Program-made: the position numbers and the translations under genes
Part shown: piece after piece, positions 53,652 through 62,211 of the stretch
Layout of the letters: each line of letters opens with the position of its first letter
Position numbering within the stretch: position 1 is the first letter of the stretch
Assembly (NCBI GenBank): GCA_965659685.1
Contig: CBFHXB010000007.1
Coordinates: 35,682 to 99,681, forward strand
Length of the DNA stretch: 64,000 nt
From: MGIIa-L3 sp11892u
Lineage (GTDB): Archaea; Thermoplasmatota; Poseidoniia; Poseidoniales; Poseidoniaceae
Direction: 5' to 3'
Notes under the pieces: generated by a model
Seen by the model: the letters and a program-made list of their open reading frames with translations, nothing else
Told to the model about the DNA's origin: nothing
Database searches by the model: none

Positions 53652-54800
53652 TCAGATGGTCCGCGTACGGTCGTCGATTTGGCGACCGACGCCTGCGGCT
53701 CCACCGGTGCGACGAATCTCTCGCCACGCTTTGTTGACGCCTTGGCCGTAGGCCCAGTGGGCCAGGAACACAAAGAGCGGGGCCAAGGCCACGGTACCGA
53801 CCGAGCGGTGCGGGCTTGTTCCTGTCGCTGCCCCAAGCCACGCGATGGCGACGTACACCGCGGCAAGTCCCAAAGTGCCGTGGAAGGCGATGCGGGAAAG
53901 GTCCCACGGGCCGGACAACGTGAACCAAAGGTCCGAGGCAGCACCTCCCGTGGACGCTCCTACGACCAAGGCCAAGGTGGCCGCGATCACCAGCCAAGGG
54001 AACAGCCCGACCGCGGTGTGGGACCATGCTGCGATCTCTGGCCAGCGCTTGTTCGCCACCATTCGTGTGTATCCGTAGTTTCGCATCTGCTTCATGTACG
54101 GTTTGAAGGGGCGTCGACGTCGGTGGGGCATGACGTTGGACGGGTCGATGAACAACTTGTGGCCAGCACGCTGAATTTTTGCGTCAAGCACGACGTCTTC
54201 AGCACCGATGCATCCAGATTCGAAGAAACCCACTTCGCGGAGGTTGGCCATCCGGTGGGCGCAGTTCACGCCGGGGTTGTGGGTGATCGGCACCAACTCG
54301 CCTTTCGGGCGTGCCCCATACCGGGTCCCCGCGGTCATGAAACGGGTGCAAAAGGCCACGTCGGCACACTTGGCCCCGAAGGGATCGTGATCAGGTGCGA
54401 AATTTGGGCCTCCGACGCCACCGACTTCCGGGTCGGCAAACCAGCGCACGAGGTTCTCGACCCAATCCATTGGAGGAACGGTGTCGTCGTCGGTGAACAG
54501 CACGAGGTCATGGTCCATGGTTTCGAGTGCCTTGGTGCAGGCATCGGCACGGTTGGTCGAGTCGTCGTCAAACCAGGTGACGCCGTGCTTTTCGCAGACT
54601 TCTCGGGTGTGGTCCTTCGATTTTGAATCGGAGACGATGACCTCGTAGGCAGGATAGGTTTGGCGCATCAGCCGGGCAAGCACGCCGTCAAGTTCGTCGG
54701 CGTTGTTGATGGTTGGCACCAACACTGCGACGCTGTAGGGCTGACCGTCCGGCCCAAGCACGGGTTCGGCGGTGCCGATGCGCGCCTCGTTCTCGTCCAC
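53652..54800 (-). CDS. Family 2 glycosyltransferase, membrane-anchored
   Basis: 382 residues. AVLVPTINNADELDGVLARL, VIVSDSKSKDHT and the metal-binding DDD at 104-106 (LFTDDDTVPP) identify GT2. GCIGAEDVVLDAKIQRAGHK is the acceptor and base region. The C-terminal part has three to four membrane helices, as in ExoA-like or succinoglycan-type enzymes. It would build lipid-linked or surface glycans. The product is not evident. Divergent from PCNA. Confidence 0.85.
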   Translation of the reverse strand: MDENEARIGTAEPVLGPDGQPYSVAVLVPTINNADELDGVLARLMRQTYPAYEVIVSDSKSKDHTREVCEKHGVTWFDDDSTNRADACTKALETMDHDLVLFTDDDTVPPMDWVENLVRWFADPEVGGVGGPNFAPDHDPFGAKCADVAFCTRFMTAGTRYGARPKGELVPITHNPGVNCAHRMANLREVGFFESGCIGAEDVVLDAKIQRAGHKLFIDPSNVMPHRRRRPFKPYMKQMRNYGYTRMVANKRWPEIAAWSHTAVGLFPWLVIAATLALVVGASTGGAASDLWFTLSGPWDLSRIAFHGTLGLAAVYVAIAWLGAATGTSPHRSVGTVALAPLFVFLAHWAYGQGVNKAWREIRRTGGAAGVGRQIDDRTRTI

Positions 54801-54913
54801 GTTCTGCCGTGGTGGTTCCCCTCTTAGAATTGCGGCTCACTTCGCAGGACTCCGCCCCTGCGTCCGGTGATGTTCATAAGCCGTCGAAGGAGCAAGGCAA
54901 ATCAGGTCATAGC

Positions 54914-55654
54914 ATGCTCAACGTTACCGCTCGACAAGAGCTCCTCTCCCGCATCGCCGACACCATCAGCATCGTGGTCGAAGAGGCTCGTTTCGACTTC
55001 AGCGAAAACGGACTGAACGTCCGCGTCGTTGACCCCTCGCACGTCGCGATGGTCAAACTTGACGTCGACGCCGTCGCGTTCGAAACGTGGGAAGTCGAGG
55101 AAGCGATGGTCGGACTTGAGATGAAGAAGCTGAAGGAACTCATCAGCCTCGGTGGTGCCGATGACATCATTTCGATGACCTACGACGGCAAGGGAGACGT
55201 GCTGATGAACCTCGGCAAAATCGATCGCAGTTCCCGCCCCCTCGACAACAACACGCTCAATCCCCCCAACCTTCCCAACCTTGACCTACCGTGCAGCGTC
55301 ACGATCCGCGGCTCGGAACTTGCTCAGGCCTTCCGTGCGGCCCGCCAGGTCGGCGACCTTGTGACCCTGTCCATCGATCAGGAGAAGTTCACCATCCACG
55401 TTTCAGGTCCCAACGATTCCGTGACCGTCGTGTATGGCCACGATGAACTCCAAGGCATCACCTGTGAAAGCCCCGCCAAGTCCCAGTACAGTTTGACCTA
55501 CCTCGTGCCCCTCGGCAAGGTGTTCAGCAGCATCGAGAGCGTGACCATCGCGTTCGGTGAAAACTTCCCGTTGGCGATGGACTTCACCTTCAGCGACGGC
55601 AGCGGCTCAGTGAAGTATTTCCTCGCTCCTCGCGTCGAACAAGAAGGGTACTGA
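54914..55654 (+). CDS. pcn: PCNA sliding clamp
   Basis: 246 residues, the normal archaeal PCNA length. It forms a ring that tethers polymerase B/D, ligase and FEN1 to DNA. Landmarks: ARFDFSENGLNVRVVDPSHV near residue 27, LEMKKLKELISL, the interdomain NPPNLPNLDL, then SVTIRGSELAQAFRAARQVG, and the C-terminal MDFTFSDGSGSVKYFLAPRV. The ATG at 54914 gives the standard start MLNVTARQELLS. TTCATAAG about 42 bases upstream is a possible TATA box. Confidence 0.96.
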   Translation: MLNVTARQELLSRIADTISIVVEEARFDFSENGLNVRVVDPSHVAMVKLDVDAVAFETWEVEEAMVGLEMKKLKELISLGGADDIISMTYDGKGDVLMNLGKIDRSSRPLDNNTLNPPNLPNLDLPCSVTIRGSELAQAFRAARQVGDLVTLSIDQEKFTIHVSGPNDSVTVVYGHDELQGITCESPAKSQYSLTYLVPLGKVFSSIESVTIAFGENFPLAMDFTFSDGSGSVKYFLAPRVEQEGY

Positions 55655-55715
55655 ACCACGATACCTTCATGTTCGACCCGGGTGAAAGTTCCTTTGTGGA
55701 ACGGAGCGTCACCTC

Positions 55716-56603
55716 ATGAGCGACGCAACCTCCCTCCTCGAAGTGGGCTATTGGGTGACCCGCCCGCTCGCGCTCCTGATCGGGGTGTTGCTCATCACGA
55801 TGCCATACTTCACACGCGTGCGCGTGCATGCTCGCATGTCTGACGAGGCGTTCGCCAACGTTCACCGTGGTGCCCTGTGGGCACAAACCCTTGGCCTCGG
55901 GGTGCTCGTCCTCCTCTTCGGGTTTTTTCTCGCGGTGCTCTGGGACCTCATCCTGTACTACGGCGACGAACCTTCGTTGCTGACGCTGGCCATCGTTTTG
56001 GGGTTTATTGAGTTCCATCTTTTGGCACGTTGGCTCCAGTCCTTCGCGCTCGGTTCACGTTGGCGGCGTCTCCGCCGTGGTCAACAATGGCGACCTGCTC
56101 CGGTGACGCAATACATCCTCGCGTACCCTGCGGTGTTCACCCAAGGTGCCACTCAACCCCAACCCACGGTGCCGCTGGCTCAGGGCCGTGGTCTCAACCC
56201 AGGGTTGGATCCCTCCCTTCCCGTTGCGGCAGGCTCAACCCCCGCCTCCTTCCAACAGGTGCTCGACGCCGTGCATCGCCAAGTGGCCGAAGCCAACGCT
56301 CGAGCAACGGCCCTCGAGGAGGAATTGTCTGAAACCCGGCGGCACGTCACGCGCCTCGAGCATGATTTGGTCGAGCGGCGCGCCGAAATCGTCCTGCTTG
56401 AAGCCGCTCAGACACGCTTTGAGAGCGACATGGAACAGGAGGCTTCCCGGTCCGACGGAAAGGCCCTCTCCATGCAAGATTCTGTCATTGCCGGGGATGC
56501 CTTTGTGGGTTCCACGGTCATCGATCGGCACATTGTCAACGATCCGGAAGCCATCGCCAGAGCCGTGCTTGAGGCCTACCGGTCTGGGCGGGGCGATGCG
56601 TGA
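55716..56603 (+). CDS. Membrane protein with coiled coil and acidic C-terminus
   Basis: 295 residues. Two to three N-terminal membrane helices (PLALLIGVLLITMPY, LGVLVLLFGFFLAVLWDLIL, LLTLAIVLGFIEFHLLA) come before a Pro-rich linker. A heptad-like coiled coil lies near 185-240 (EANARATALEEELSETRRHV). The conserved-looking end MQDSVIAGDAFVGSTVIDRH is followed by a short helix. Stops abut the convergent TFS gene (TGATCA). No family is recognised; a membrane-anchored scaffold is possible. Confidence 0.7.
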   Translation: MSDATSLLEVGYWVTRPLALLIGVLLITMPYFTRVRVHARMSDEAFANVHRGALWAQTLGLGVLVLLFGFFLAVLWDLILYYGDEPSLLTLAIVLGFIEFHLLARWLQSFALGSRWRRLRRGQQWRPAPVTQYILAYPAVFTQGATQPQPTVPLAQGRGLNPGLDPSLPVAAGSTPASFQQVLDAVHRQVAEANARATALEEELSETRRHVTRLEHDLVERRAEIVLLEAAQTRFESDMEQEASRSDGKALSMQDSVIAGDAFVGSTVIDRHIVNDPEAIARAVLEAYRSGRGDA

Positions 56604-56957
56604 TCAGTACTCGCGCCAGCCGTGATCGCATTCCTTGCAGGTGAGCATGCGCGTTTCCGGCTCATCGGAGGAACGGGTTTGTTCAAGGTAGGAATACACG
56701 TCATCGCAATCGCACTTCGGGCAGAGGTAACTGCCGCGGGTCAACACGCCACGCGCCTTGTCCGAGTCTTTGATGACCTCATATTCACGGTCAATCGCCG
56801 CCGTTTTCGACTTGGCTTTTGAGAGGTCAACAGACTTCCCGTCTGCGCCTTTCACGACGAGCTTTGCGGGTCCGGTGTATCCGCACTTGTAGTTGGTGCA
56901 AGCGATGTCGCCGGACGGGGATGGGAAAGACAAGGTCCCACACTTCGGACAGAACAT
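56604..56957 (-). CDS. tfs: Transcription factor S (TFIIS/RPB9-like)
   Basis: 117 residues. It stimulates RNA polymerase to cleave backtracked RNA. There are two zinc ribbons: N-terminal Cys3, Cys6, Cys20 and Cys25, and C-terminal Cys79, Cys82, Cys107 and Cys110. The catalytic acidic pair Asp98-Glu99 lies in RSSDEPETRMLTC, so cleavage activity should be kept. ATG 56957 (MFCPKCGTLSFP) matches the family start better than ATG 56981. Divergent from the nop5 operon. Confidence 0.95.
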   Translation of the reverse strand: MFCPKCGTLSFPSPSGDIACTNYKCGYTGPAKLVVKGADGKSVDLSKAKSKTAAIDREYEVIKDSDKARGVLTRGSYLCPKCDCDDVYSYLEQTRSSDEPETRMLTCKECDHGWREY

Positions 56958-57046
56958 GACGGAGGCCTGTCGTCCCGCCACTTAGAACATTCGCAGGGAC
57001 GCTCGCTCAAGCGAAGGGTCTTGGCCCATGCCCCACTCGTCACGAC

Positions 57047-58051
57047 GTGCACCTCTTCCACGATTGGTATGTCGCCGTCCTCGTCAACGGTGACGAGCAG
57101 GAGGTGGACCGTCTGCGCTGGACCGGCGAGGGCGGCGTGAAAGGGGCCGTGGAGCGGCTCGACCGTGTCGCCCAAGGGCGCCTGACGGCCGAGGCCGCGC
57201 AACTTTTGGAACGTTTTCCTGAAGCCGTCGTCGAACCGGTGGGCGAAGGAAATCTTCCAGAATTGTCCGAAGAGGACCTCGCCTTCCTCGACCAGGCGGC
57301 CATTCGAATGGCGGAACGTGGTGTCGCTGACGCCGCGGGCGACCTTGATCGTCGACTCGAGCATCTGCATCGGGCCATGGAAGAGGTGCGTCAAGCCAGC
57401 AACGTTCGTTTGTCCCGACTCGTCGAGTGGCTCGGGCTTTTCCTTCCTGACCTCGACCTTGACCGTGACCGTCAGGGCATCGCTCGAGCGCTTGGGGAAG
57501 CGGATGACTTGGGCGGCCTCGCCCGTCACCTTGGGTTGCAGCCACCGGCGCACATGCCCGCCCGTTCGGAATGGCGAAGCCTCCGCGATCACGGGGCAGC
57601 CGCCGTGGACGTTCAAGGTCGGTTGGACCGGCTTGAGGCCGCGTTGCGAACGCTTGCAGAGGAACACCTGCCAAGCCTCAGCATGTTGATCGGTCCCATG
57701 CTGGCCGCACGCCTCAGCGTCGGTGCGGGAGGACGTCATCGACTCGCAAAGTTGCCGTCCAGCACCGTGCAAATCCTCGGTGCTGAGAAGGCCTTCTTCG
57801 CCCATCTAAAAACCGGTTCACCTCCACCGAAGCACGGCTTCCTCTTCGCACATCCTTGGGTGATGCGCTCTCCACAATGGGTCAGGGGCAAAGTCGCCCG
57901 GACCCTTGCAGGTCGGTGCAGCATTGCAGCGCGCCTCGACGCCTACGAAGGCACCCCGTTGACCGCTAAAGACGTGGCCGAAGTCGAAGCCAAGGTGCTC
58001 GCCATCCGCGCCGCTCACCCTCGTCCCCCGACGCGGCCCGGGAGGCGTTGA
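57047..58051 (+). CDS. nop5: Nop5/Nop56-58 box C/D RNP scaffold
   Basis: 334 residues. It links fibrillarin and L7Ae on box C/D guide RNAs for 2'-O-methylation of rRNA and tRNA. The Nop domain is clear: LIGPMLAARLSVGAGG, LPSSTVQILGAEKAFFAHL, KTGSPPPKHGFLFAHPWV, and RGKVARTLAGRCSIAARLD. The N-terminal coiled-coil part is short for the family. The start codon is GTG at 57047. Its TGA overlaps the TTG start of fibrillarin, so the pair is coupled. Confidence 0.92.
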   Translation: MHLFHDWYVAVLVNGDEQEVDRLRWTGEGGVKGAVERLDRVAQGRLTAEAAQLLERFPEAVVEPVGEGNLPELSEEDLAFLDQAAIRMAERGVADAAGDLDRRLEHLHRAMEEVRQASNVRLSRLVEWLGLFLPDLDLDRDRQGIARALGEADDLGGLARHLGLQPPAHMPARSEWRSLRDHGAAAVDVQGRLDRLEAALRTLAEEHLPSLSMLIGPMLAARLSVGAGGRHRLAKLPSSTVQILGAEKAFFAHLKTGSPPPKHGFLFAHPWVMRSPQWVRGKVARTLAGRCSIAARLDAYEGTPLTAKDVAEVEAKVLAIRAAHPRPPTRPGRR

Positions 58052-58767
58052 CCTTGGCCGGTGGGTCGGGAAAGCCTCCTGGTCGCGCGCTGGTCGATGC
58101 GGTTCGCATGGACCGCAGCAGCCCATGGACGTGGTCCGCCCGTCCCCACTCAACGGTGTACGGTGAAACCCTTCGCAAGGTGAAGGGTGGCGAGTGGCGT
58201 CGATGGGATCCACGACGTTCCAAGGTGGCCTCAGGTCTGCTTCGGACGGCAGGAGCATCGGAGCGTTTGCTTCCAGCACCCGGGGCTCACGTGCTCTACC
58301 TTGGTGCCGGTCATGGCACCACGGTCAGCCACATCCACGACATCGTGTGCCATCAGGACGCGCCCGGCCGTGTCGTGGCCGTGGACCTTTCTCCACGGTG
58401 TTTGCGCGACTTGACGCGTCTGGCACACCAGCGCCCCGGGCTGGTCCCTGTCCTCGGCGACGCCCGGCGGTCGGCAACATGGCGTGCTTGGCTCCCACGC
58501 AAGGCCTCGTGGGTGTTCCAAGACGTGGCTCAAGCCCACCAGGCTTCGATTTTCACCGCGGCTTGCGCCCGATTCTTGCAACCGGGCGGCCGAGGTTTGC
58601 TTTCGTTGAAGGTTGAAAGCGACCGTGGCACAGACGCTGCAGCCCTCCGTGCCAAGGTCGAGCAGGAACTCGCCGAAGCGGGGTTGAGTCTAGACGAGGT
58701 CATCGACCTCGAGGGATTTGAGGACGATCACCTGCTGTTTGTCGTGGAGGGGACCAACGGTGCCTGA
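58048..58767 (+). CDS. flpA: Fibrillarin-like rRNA/tRNA 2'-O-methyltransferase
   Basis: 239 residues from a TTG at 58048 that overlaps the nop5 stop. An ATG at 58108 would give 219 residues and a start closer to the family. SAM-binding motif I reads HVLYLGAGHGTTVSHIHDIV, followed by VVAVDLSPRCLRDL and WVFQDVAQAHQASIFTAA. WDPRRSKVASGLL is the family N-terminal block (usually WNPxRSKLAAA). It catalyses 2'-O-methylation with Nop5 and guide RNA. The end overlaps the Fpg/MutM start by 8 bases. Confidence 0.92.
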   Translation: MTLAGGSGKPPGRALVDAVRMDRSSPWTWSARPHSTVYGETLRKVKGGEWRRWDPRRSKVASGLLRTAGASERLLPAPGAHVLYLGAGHGTTVSHIHDIVCHQDAPGRVVAVDLSPRCLRDLTRLAHQRPGLVPVLGDARRSATWRAWLPRKASWVFQDVAQAHQASIFTAACARFLQPGGRGLLSLKVESDRGTDAAALRAKVEQELAEAGLSLDEVIDLEGFEDDHLLFVVEGTNGA

Positions 58768-59689
58768 ACTTCCTGAAGTCGAAACCGTCCGGCGTGGGCT
58801 GGCGGAAGCGTGGACTGGGCGGCGCATCGTCTCGGTCGAGCAGCGTCGTCCTGACCTTCGTTTTCCATTCCCAGAGGAATTGGAAGCACGGTTGACAGGA
58901 AGCATCGTCCTGGCCGTGCAACGGCGAGCGAAGCATCTTGTCGTTCAGTTGGACGACGGACAGGTGATGCTTTCGCACTTGGGCATGTCAGGCCGTTGGA
59001 CCCTCCACCGTGCTTCCGAGGGGGAAACCCTTGGCGTCTACCATCGAACGGTCAATGCGACAGAGGCGGAGGCAGGCGTCGGCAAGCACGACCACCTCGT
59101 GTTGCGATTTGACGACGGTCATGTGGCGGTGTACACCGATCCACGTCGCTTTGGTTGGGTCGAACTGCATCGCCGGATGGCGGACGTCTTGAGCGGCATG
59201 GCTCATCTCGGACCTGAACCCTTGGCCCTTGAGGGCGTCATGGACGACGCACCCGTGTGGAGCCCTGAGGCCTTTGCACGAGCGCTTGCAGGGCGTCGCA
59301 CCCCGCTCAAAACGGCCTTGCTCGATCAGCGCATCGTTGCGGGTTTGGGCAACATCTACGTTTGCGAAGCCCTTCACCGCGCAGGCCTTTCACCGCGTCG
59401 TCGAAGCGAAACGCTGGTTCGTGGGGCCGAGCAACCCACAGAACGCCTTGAAGCGCTGTGGACGGCATGTTGCGAAGTGTTGGAGGAAGCCATTGAGTCC
59501 GGCGGTTCGACCTTGTCCGATTTCCGGGGCGTCGAAGGTGAGTTGGGGTATTTCCCCCACAGCTTCCGTGTCTACGACCGTGAGGATCAACCGTGTCAGG
59601 GTCGCAACGGCGCCTTTTGTGGCCACATTGTGCAACGCATCACCCAATCAGGGCGCTCGACCTTCTTCTGTTCCGCTTGCCAGCGTTGA
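58760..59689 (+). CDS. mutM: Formamidopyrimidine-DNA glycosylase (Fpg/MutM)
   Basis: 309 residues. It removes 8-oxoguanine and nicks the abasic site. After the GTG start the protein reads PELPEVETVRRGL, with catalytic Pro2 and Glu3. The helix-two-turn-helix LLDQRIVAGLGNIYVCEAL and the C-terminal zinc finger with Arg in GRSTFFCSACQR are present. The first zinc pair reads CQGRNGAFC rather than CxxC, a looser spacing. The gene overlaps flpA by 8 bases. Fpg is a bacterial-type enzyme, uncommon in archaea, so transfer is likely. Confidence 0.94.
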   Translation: MPELPEVETVRRGLAEAWTGRRIVSVEQRRPDLRFPFPEELEARLTGSIVLAVQRRAKHLVVQLDDGQVMLSHLGMSGRWTLHRASEGETLGVYHRTVNATEAEAGVGKHDHLVLRFDDGHVAVYTDPRRFGWVELHRRMADVLSGMAHLGPEPLALEGVMDDAPVWSPEAFARALAGRRTPLKTALLDQRIVAGLGNIYVCEALHRAGLSPRRRSETLVRGAEQPTERLEALWTACCEVLEEAIESGGSTLSDFRGVEGELGYFPHSFRVYDREDQPCQGRNGAFCGHIVQRITQSGRSTFFCSACQR

Positions 59690-59757
59690 CCTGGCTTCTC
59701 GCAGACGTGTGTGCCTAGGCCTTGTTCGACACGACCGTGGCGAGGTTGGCCACCACC

Positions 59758-60387
59758 CTACACAAGGAACACGTTCCCCAGCGTCCACAGGGCCAATCCT
59801 GCCAGCGCCACCGCAAGCCCTCGGTTCAAGACCACGCCTCGCCGCTCCAAGACGTCTTCAAGCCGTTTGCTGGAGAGGAACACCGCCACCAGCACGTACC
59901 ACGTGGTGTCGATCACCATGCCCAAGGCGCCGATGGCCGCTTTGGTCCACAAGGTCATCCCCGGTTCCAGCACCTGAGAGAGCACGGCGAGCATGAACAC
60001 CGCAATCTTCGGGTTGAGGAAGGCAATGGTGGCCCCTTCAGCAAATCCGCTTTTGCTTGACACCGAAGCGTCCGTTTCCTTCTCGAGATGGCCGTTGGCG
60101 TTGGACCACGTCAACCAGGCAAAGACCAGCAGCATGGCCGCGCCCAACACCCGCAACACCGGCAAGGCTTGCTCCGCCGCTTCGAGCACAGCAATCAAGC
60201 TGAACACGGCGATCATGGCGTAGGCTCCGAAGCCGAGGCCGTGTCCAAGCGCGCAGGCCACGCCACGCCGCCGTCCACCTGCCAAGGTGTTTCTCAGCAC
60301 CACGGCAAGGCTTGGACCGGGACTGATGGCGCCGATGACGAAGACCGTTCCTGCGCCCAACAATGCGGGAAGGAGCACGCTGGACAC
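59758..60387 (-). CDS. LysE/RhtB-family amino-acid exporter
   Basis: 209 residues with about six membrane helices. The N-terminal GAISPGPSLAVVLRNTLAGG, then ALGHGLGFGAYAMIA, and the central GFAEGATIAFLNPKIAVFM are the LysE family blocks. It exports amino acids or related small molecules; the substrate is unknown. Convergent with mutM (68-base gap). Confidence 0.88.
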   Translation of the reverse strand: MSSVLLPALLGAGTVFVIGAISPGPSLAVVLRNTLAGGRRRGVACALGHGLGFGAYAMIAVFSLIAVLEAAEQALPVLRVLGAAMLLVFAWLTWSNANGHLEKETDASVSSKSGFAEGATIAFLNPKIAVFMLAVLSQVLEPGMTLWTKAAIGALGMVIDTTWYVLVAVFLSSKRLEDVLERRGVVLNRGLAVALAGLALWTLGNVFLV

Positions 60388-60424
60388 GTGGTTCGATTCA
60401 CGCCAGAGGCTTCACGCTGTCGGG

Positions 60425-60574
60425 TCACTCGGTGTACAACCGGTCCCATGCTTGCTGGGCGCGGAGCACGCGAGGCCGATCGGCAACCGCGGTGGCCATG
60501 GCGCGAGCCAGGGGGGTGGTCGCTCCCTCAAAGAGGTGCATGAGCAGGGCGGTTTGCGCATCACGTTGCTTCAT
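60425..60574 (-). CDS. Possible 49-residue small protein
   Basis: A short frame starting MKQRDAQTALLMHLFEG and ending QQAWDRLYTE, predicted all-helical. A TATA-like GAATATGC lies about 20-25 bases upstream in an A/T-rich patch, which suits a leaderless gene. It lies between the exporter and the phosphatase on the same strand. No family is recognised; real expression is unproven. Confidence 0.45.
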   Translation of the reverse strand: MKQRDAQTALLMHLFEGATTPLARAMATAVADRPRVLRAQQAWDRLYTE

Positions 60575-60620
60575 GAATGAGCAAACAGCATATTCCCTCT
60601 TGAATGTTCGTAATCTTGCA

Positions 60621-61853
60621 TCATGCTCGCATCATATGTCGAGAAAACGACCTTGAGGCGGAACTTTCCCCCTCTTTTCGGCGTATGACGCGGTAACTCT
60701 CAGGAGCTGGGAGCATAGGGTGCCGTCGCTCCGGAGGCCTTCCTGGTCCCATCAGAATACGATGTTGCTGGACCGCTTGGCGGTGGCTGAGCGCCCGTGA
60801 TCGTTCCACCGACGGGTGGGTTGCGTGTCGAACGCCCCGCCACATCAGAAGGGGCGCTTCGTGCGCAGCGATGGCGGCTTGGGACTCAGCCCATGACCGG
60901 CAGGACCCGTCGCGTGGCAGGACGACACCTGCGACGGTGGCGTAACCGATGGCACGTGGTCGGACCCGTCGGTCGCGGCGGGATTCCAAGGTTCGGAGGC
61001 CAGCGAATTCTCCCACTGGCGCTTCACGCAAGTTCGGCAGGTCGAACCATCGCTCCGAGCGGAGGGTCCGTTGTCGGGCAATACGCATGGATTGGAGGTT
61101 CACCGAGGCAAGGCCTGGGTCCACGTGGTTGTAGGCTCCCACGTCCATGGCAAGCCATGCCGGTCGCCCATCGGGTAATTTCACGTCGCTGAAGGCCACT
61201 TCGCCCGGTGAACCTAATTTGGTGGTCGTCGAGTGACCGAAAATGATCGTTCGTCGAGGATCCAACGGTGTATCGTGGCGGTAGAAGCGTCTGCGAACCC
61301 AGAGAAGTTCGCGTTCCGTTTGCTCGTCGATGGGCTTGCGAGGGTCGTATCCGGCGTGCACCAACCTGACCTTGTCGAGAACAATTTCCGTCGGGAGCGC
61401 GTCCATCCACAGCAGGTCATCGGCAAAGGTCTGTTTGGCCTCATGAAGGTCACCTTCAGCCCTGACGATGTACGAACCCCAGGTCGCAGCGCCACCGCGC
61501 TGCATCCAATCGGGCCAAAGTTCGACCGTACCGTCGTCTTGCAGGCAAACGGTGGCCATTCGCTCATGGTTTCCGAGGATGGCGTGGATGCGCGGGTCGC
61601 TTCGCACATAGGCAACGACCCCGGCCGCGTCAGGTCCTCGATCGATGGCATCGCCCAGCAACACCAGTCGATCTTCCTGGCCCAAGCGCAAGCGGTGGAC
61701 CAACGCTCGAAGCGTGGCCAAATGCCCATGGACGTCACCGACTGCAAAGACGCGATGGCCTGCATCCAACCTCCCTTGGAGGTCGGCTTCCAGGGCATGG
61801 TCCCTGTTTCCTTGGTACGAAGGGAGCTTAGATTTGCACGACAACGTTGTCAT
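60621..61853 (-). CDS. PPP-family metallophosphoesterase
   Basis: 410 residues. The calcineurin-like core has FAVGDVHGHLATLRALV (Asp40, His42), VLLGDAIDRGPDAAG (68-82) and AILGNHERMA (92-101). LVHAGYDPRKP and IIFGHSTTTKLGSPG supply the later His ligands. This is the PPP / Ser-Thr phosphatase or Ap4A hydrolase (PrpE/ApaH) type. The 140-residue C-terminal part is basic and lacks a known domain. The ATG at 61853 overlaps the small upstream gene's stop (ATGA); a GTG at 61856 is also in frame. Confidence 0.85.
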   Translation of the reverse strand: MTTLSCKSKLPSYQGNRDHALEADLQGRLDAGHRVFAVGDVHGHLATLRALVHRLRLGQEDRLVLLGDAIDRGPDAAGVVAYVRSDPRIHAILGNHERMATVCLQDDGTVELWPDWMQRGGAATWGSYIVRAEGDLHEAKQTFADDLLWMDALPTEIVLDKVRLVHAGYDPRKPIDEQTERELLWVRRRFYRHDTPLDPRRTIIFGHSTTTKLGSPGEVAFSDVKLPDGRPAWLAMDVGAYNHVDPGLASVNLQSMRIARQRTLRSERWFDLPNLREAPVGEFAGLRTLESRRDRRVRPRAIGYATVAGVVLPRDGSCRSWAESQAAIAAHEAPLLMWRGVRHATHPSVERSRALSHRQAVQQHRILMGPGRPPERRHPMLPAPESYRVIRRKEGESSASRSFSRHMMRA

Positions 61854-62170
61854 CACCAGGGTGGAAAATCTCCCTGACCCATGCTTCTTCCTGAGGTTAT
61901 AGTGGCTTCCTCCGGAGACGCGTTCGAAGAGGCTGATTTTACCACCTTTGGGCGCTCAAGCAAAGAGTTCCAAAAGAGGTGTGGAGCGGCCGCTCGTGCT
62001 CGTTGGGCCGCTTGCAGCGCGGTCAAGGCACCCTTGTTGGCCCGATGGAAGTCAAGAAGGTCAACACGAACGGAGGTTCCTGCAAGGTCCGCTTCGAAAC
62101 CGAAATCCGTCGTCTCCACGTCAAAATCTGCCTTCTTTTGCCTCGTTTCTTCGTCCATGAATCCGTCCAT
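61853..62170 (-). CDS. Small protein coupled to the phosphatase
   Basis: 105 residues, acidic at the start (MDGFMDEETRQKKADFDVET) and Ala-rich in the middle (ANKGALTALQAAQRARAAAP). The TGA overlaps the phosphatase ATG. ATATTTGAAG at 62191-62200 is a good TATA box about 25 bases before the ATG at 62170, so the gene probably heads its own operon. No family is recognised. An in-frame ATG at 62158 is an alternative. Confidence 0.6.
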   Translation of the reverse strand: MDGFMDEETRQKKADFDVETTDFGFEADLAGTSVRVDLLDFHRANKGALTALQAAQRARAAAPHLFWNSLLERPKVVKSASSNASPEEATITSGRSMGQGDFPPW

Positions 62171-62190
62171 GTGGCGATGGACGCCCTAGG

Positions 62191-62200
62191 ATATTTGAAG
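62191..62200 (-). promoter_or_regulatory. TATA-like box before the 105-residue gene
   Basis: On the minus strand this reads CTTCAAATAT. It is centred 25 bases upstream of the ATG at 62170, typical of a leaderless archaeal promoter, and falls in the 41-base gap after the mutase gene. Confidence 0.5.
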
Positions 62201-62211
62201 CCCGGAAACGG

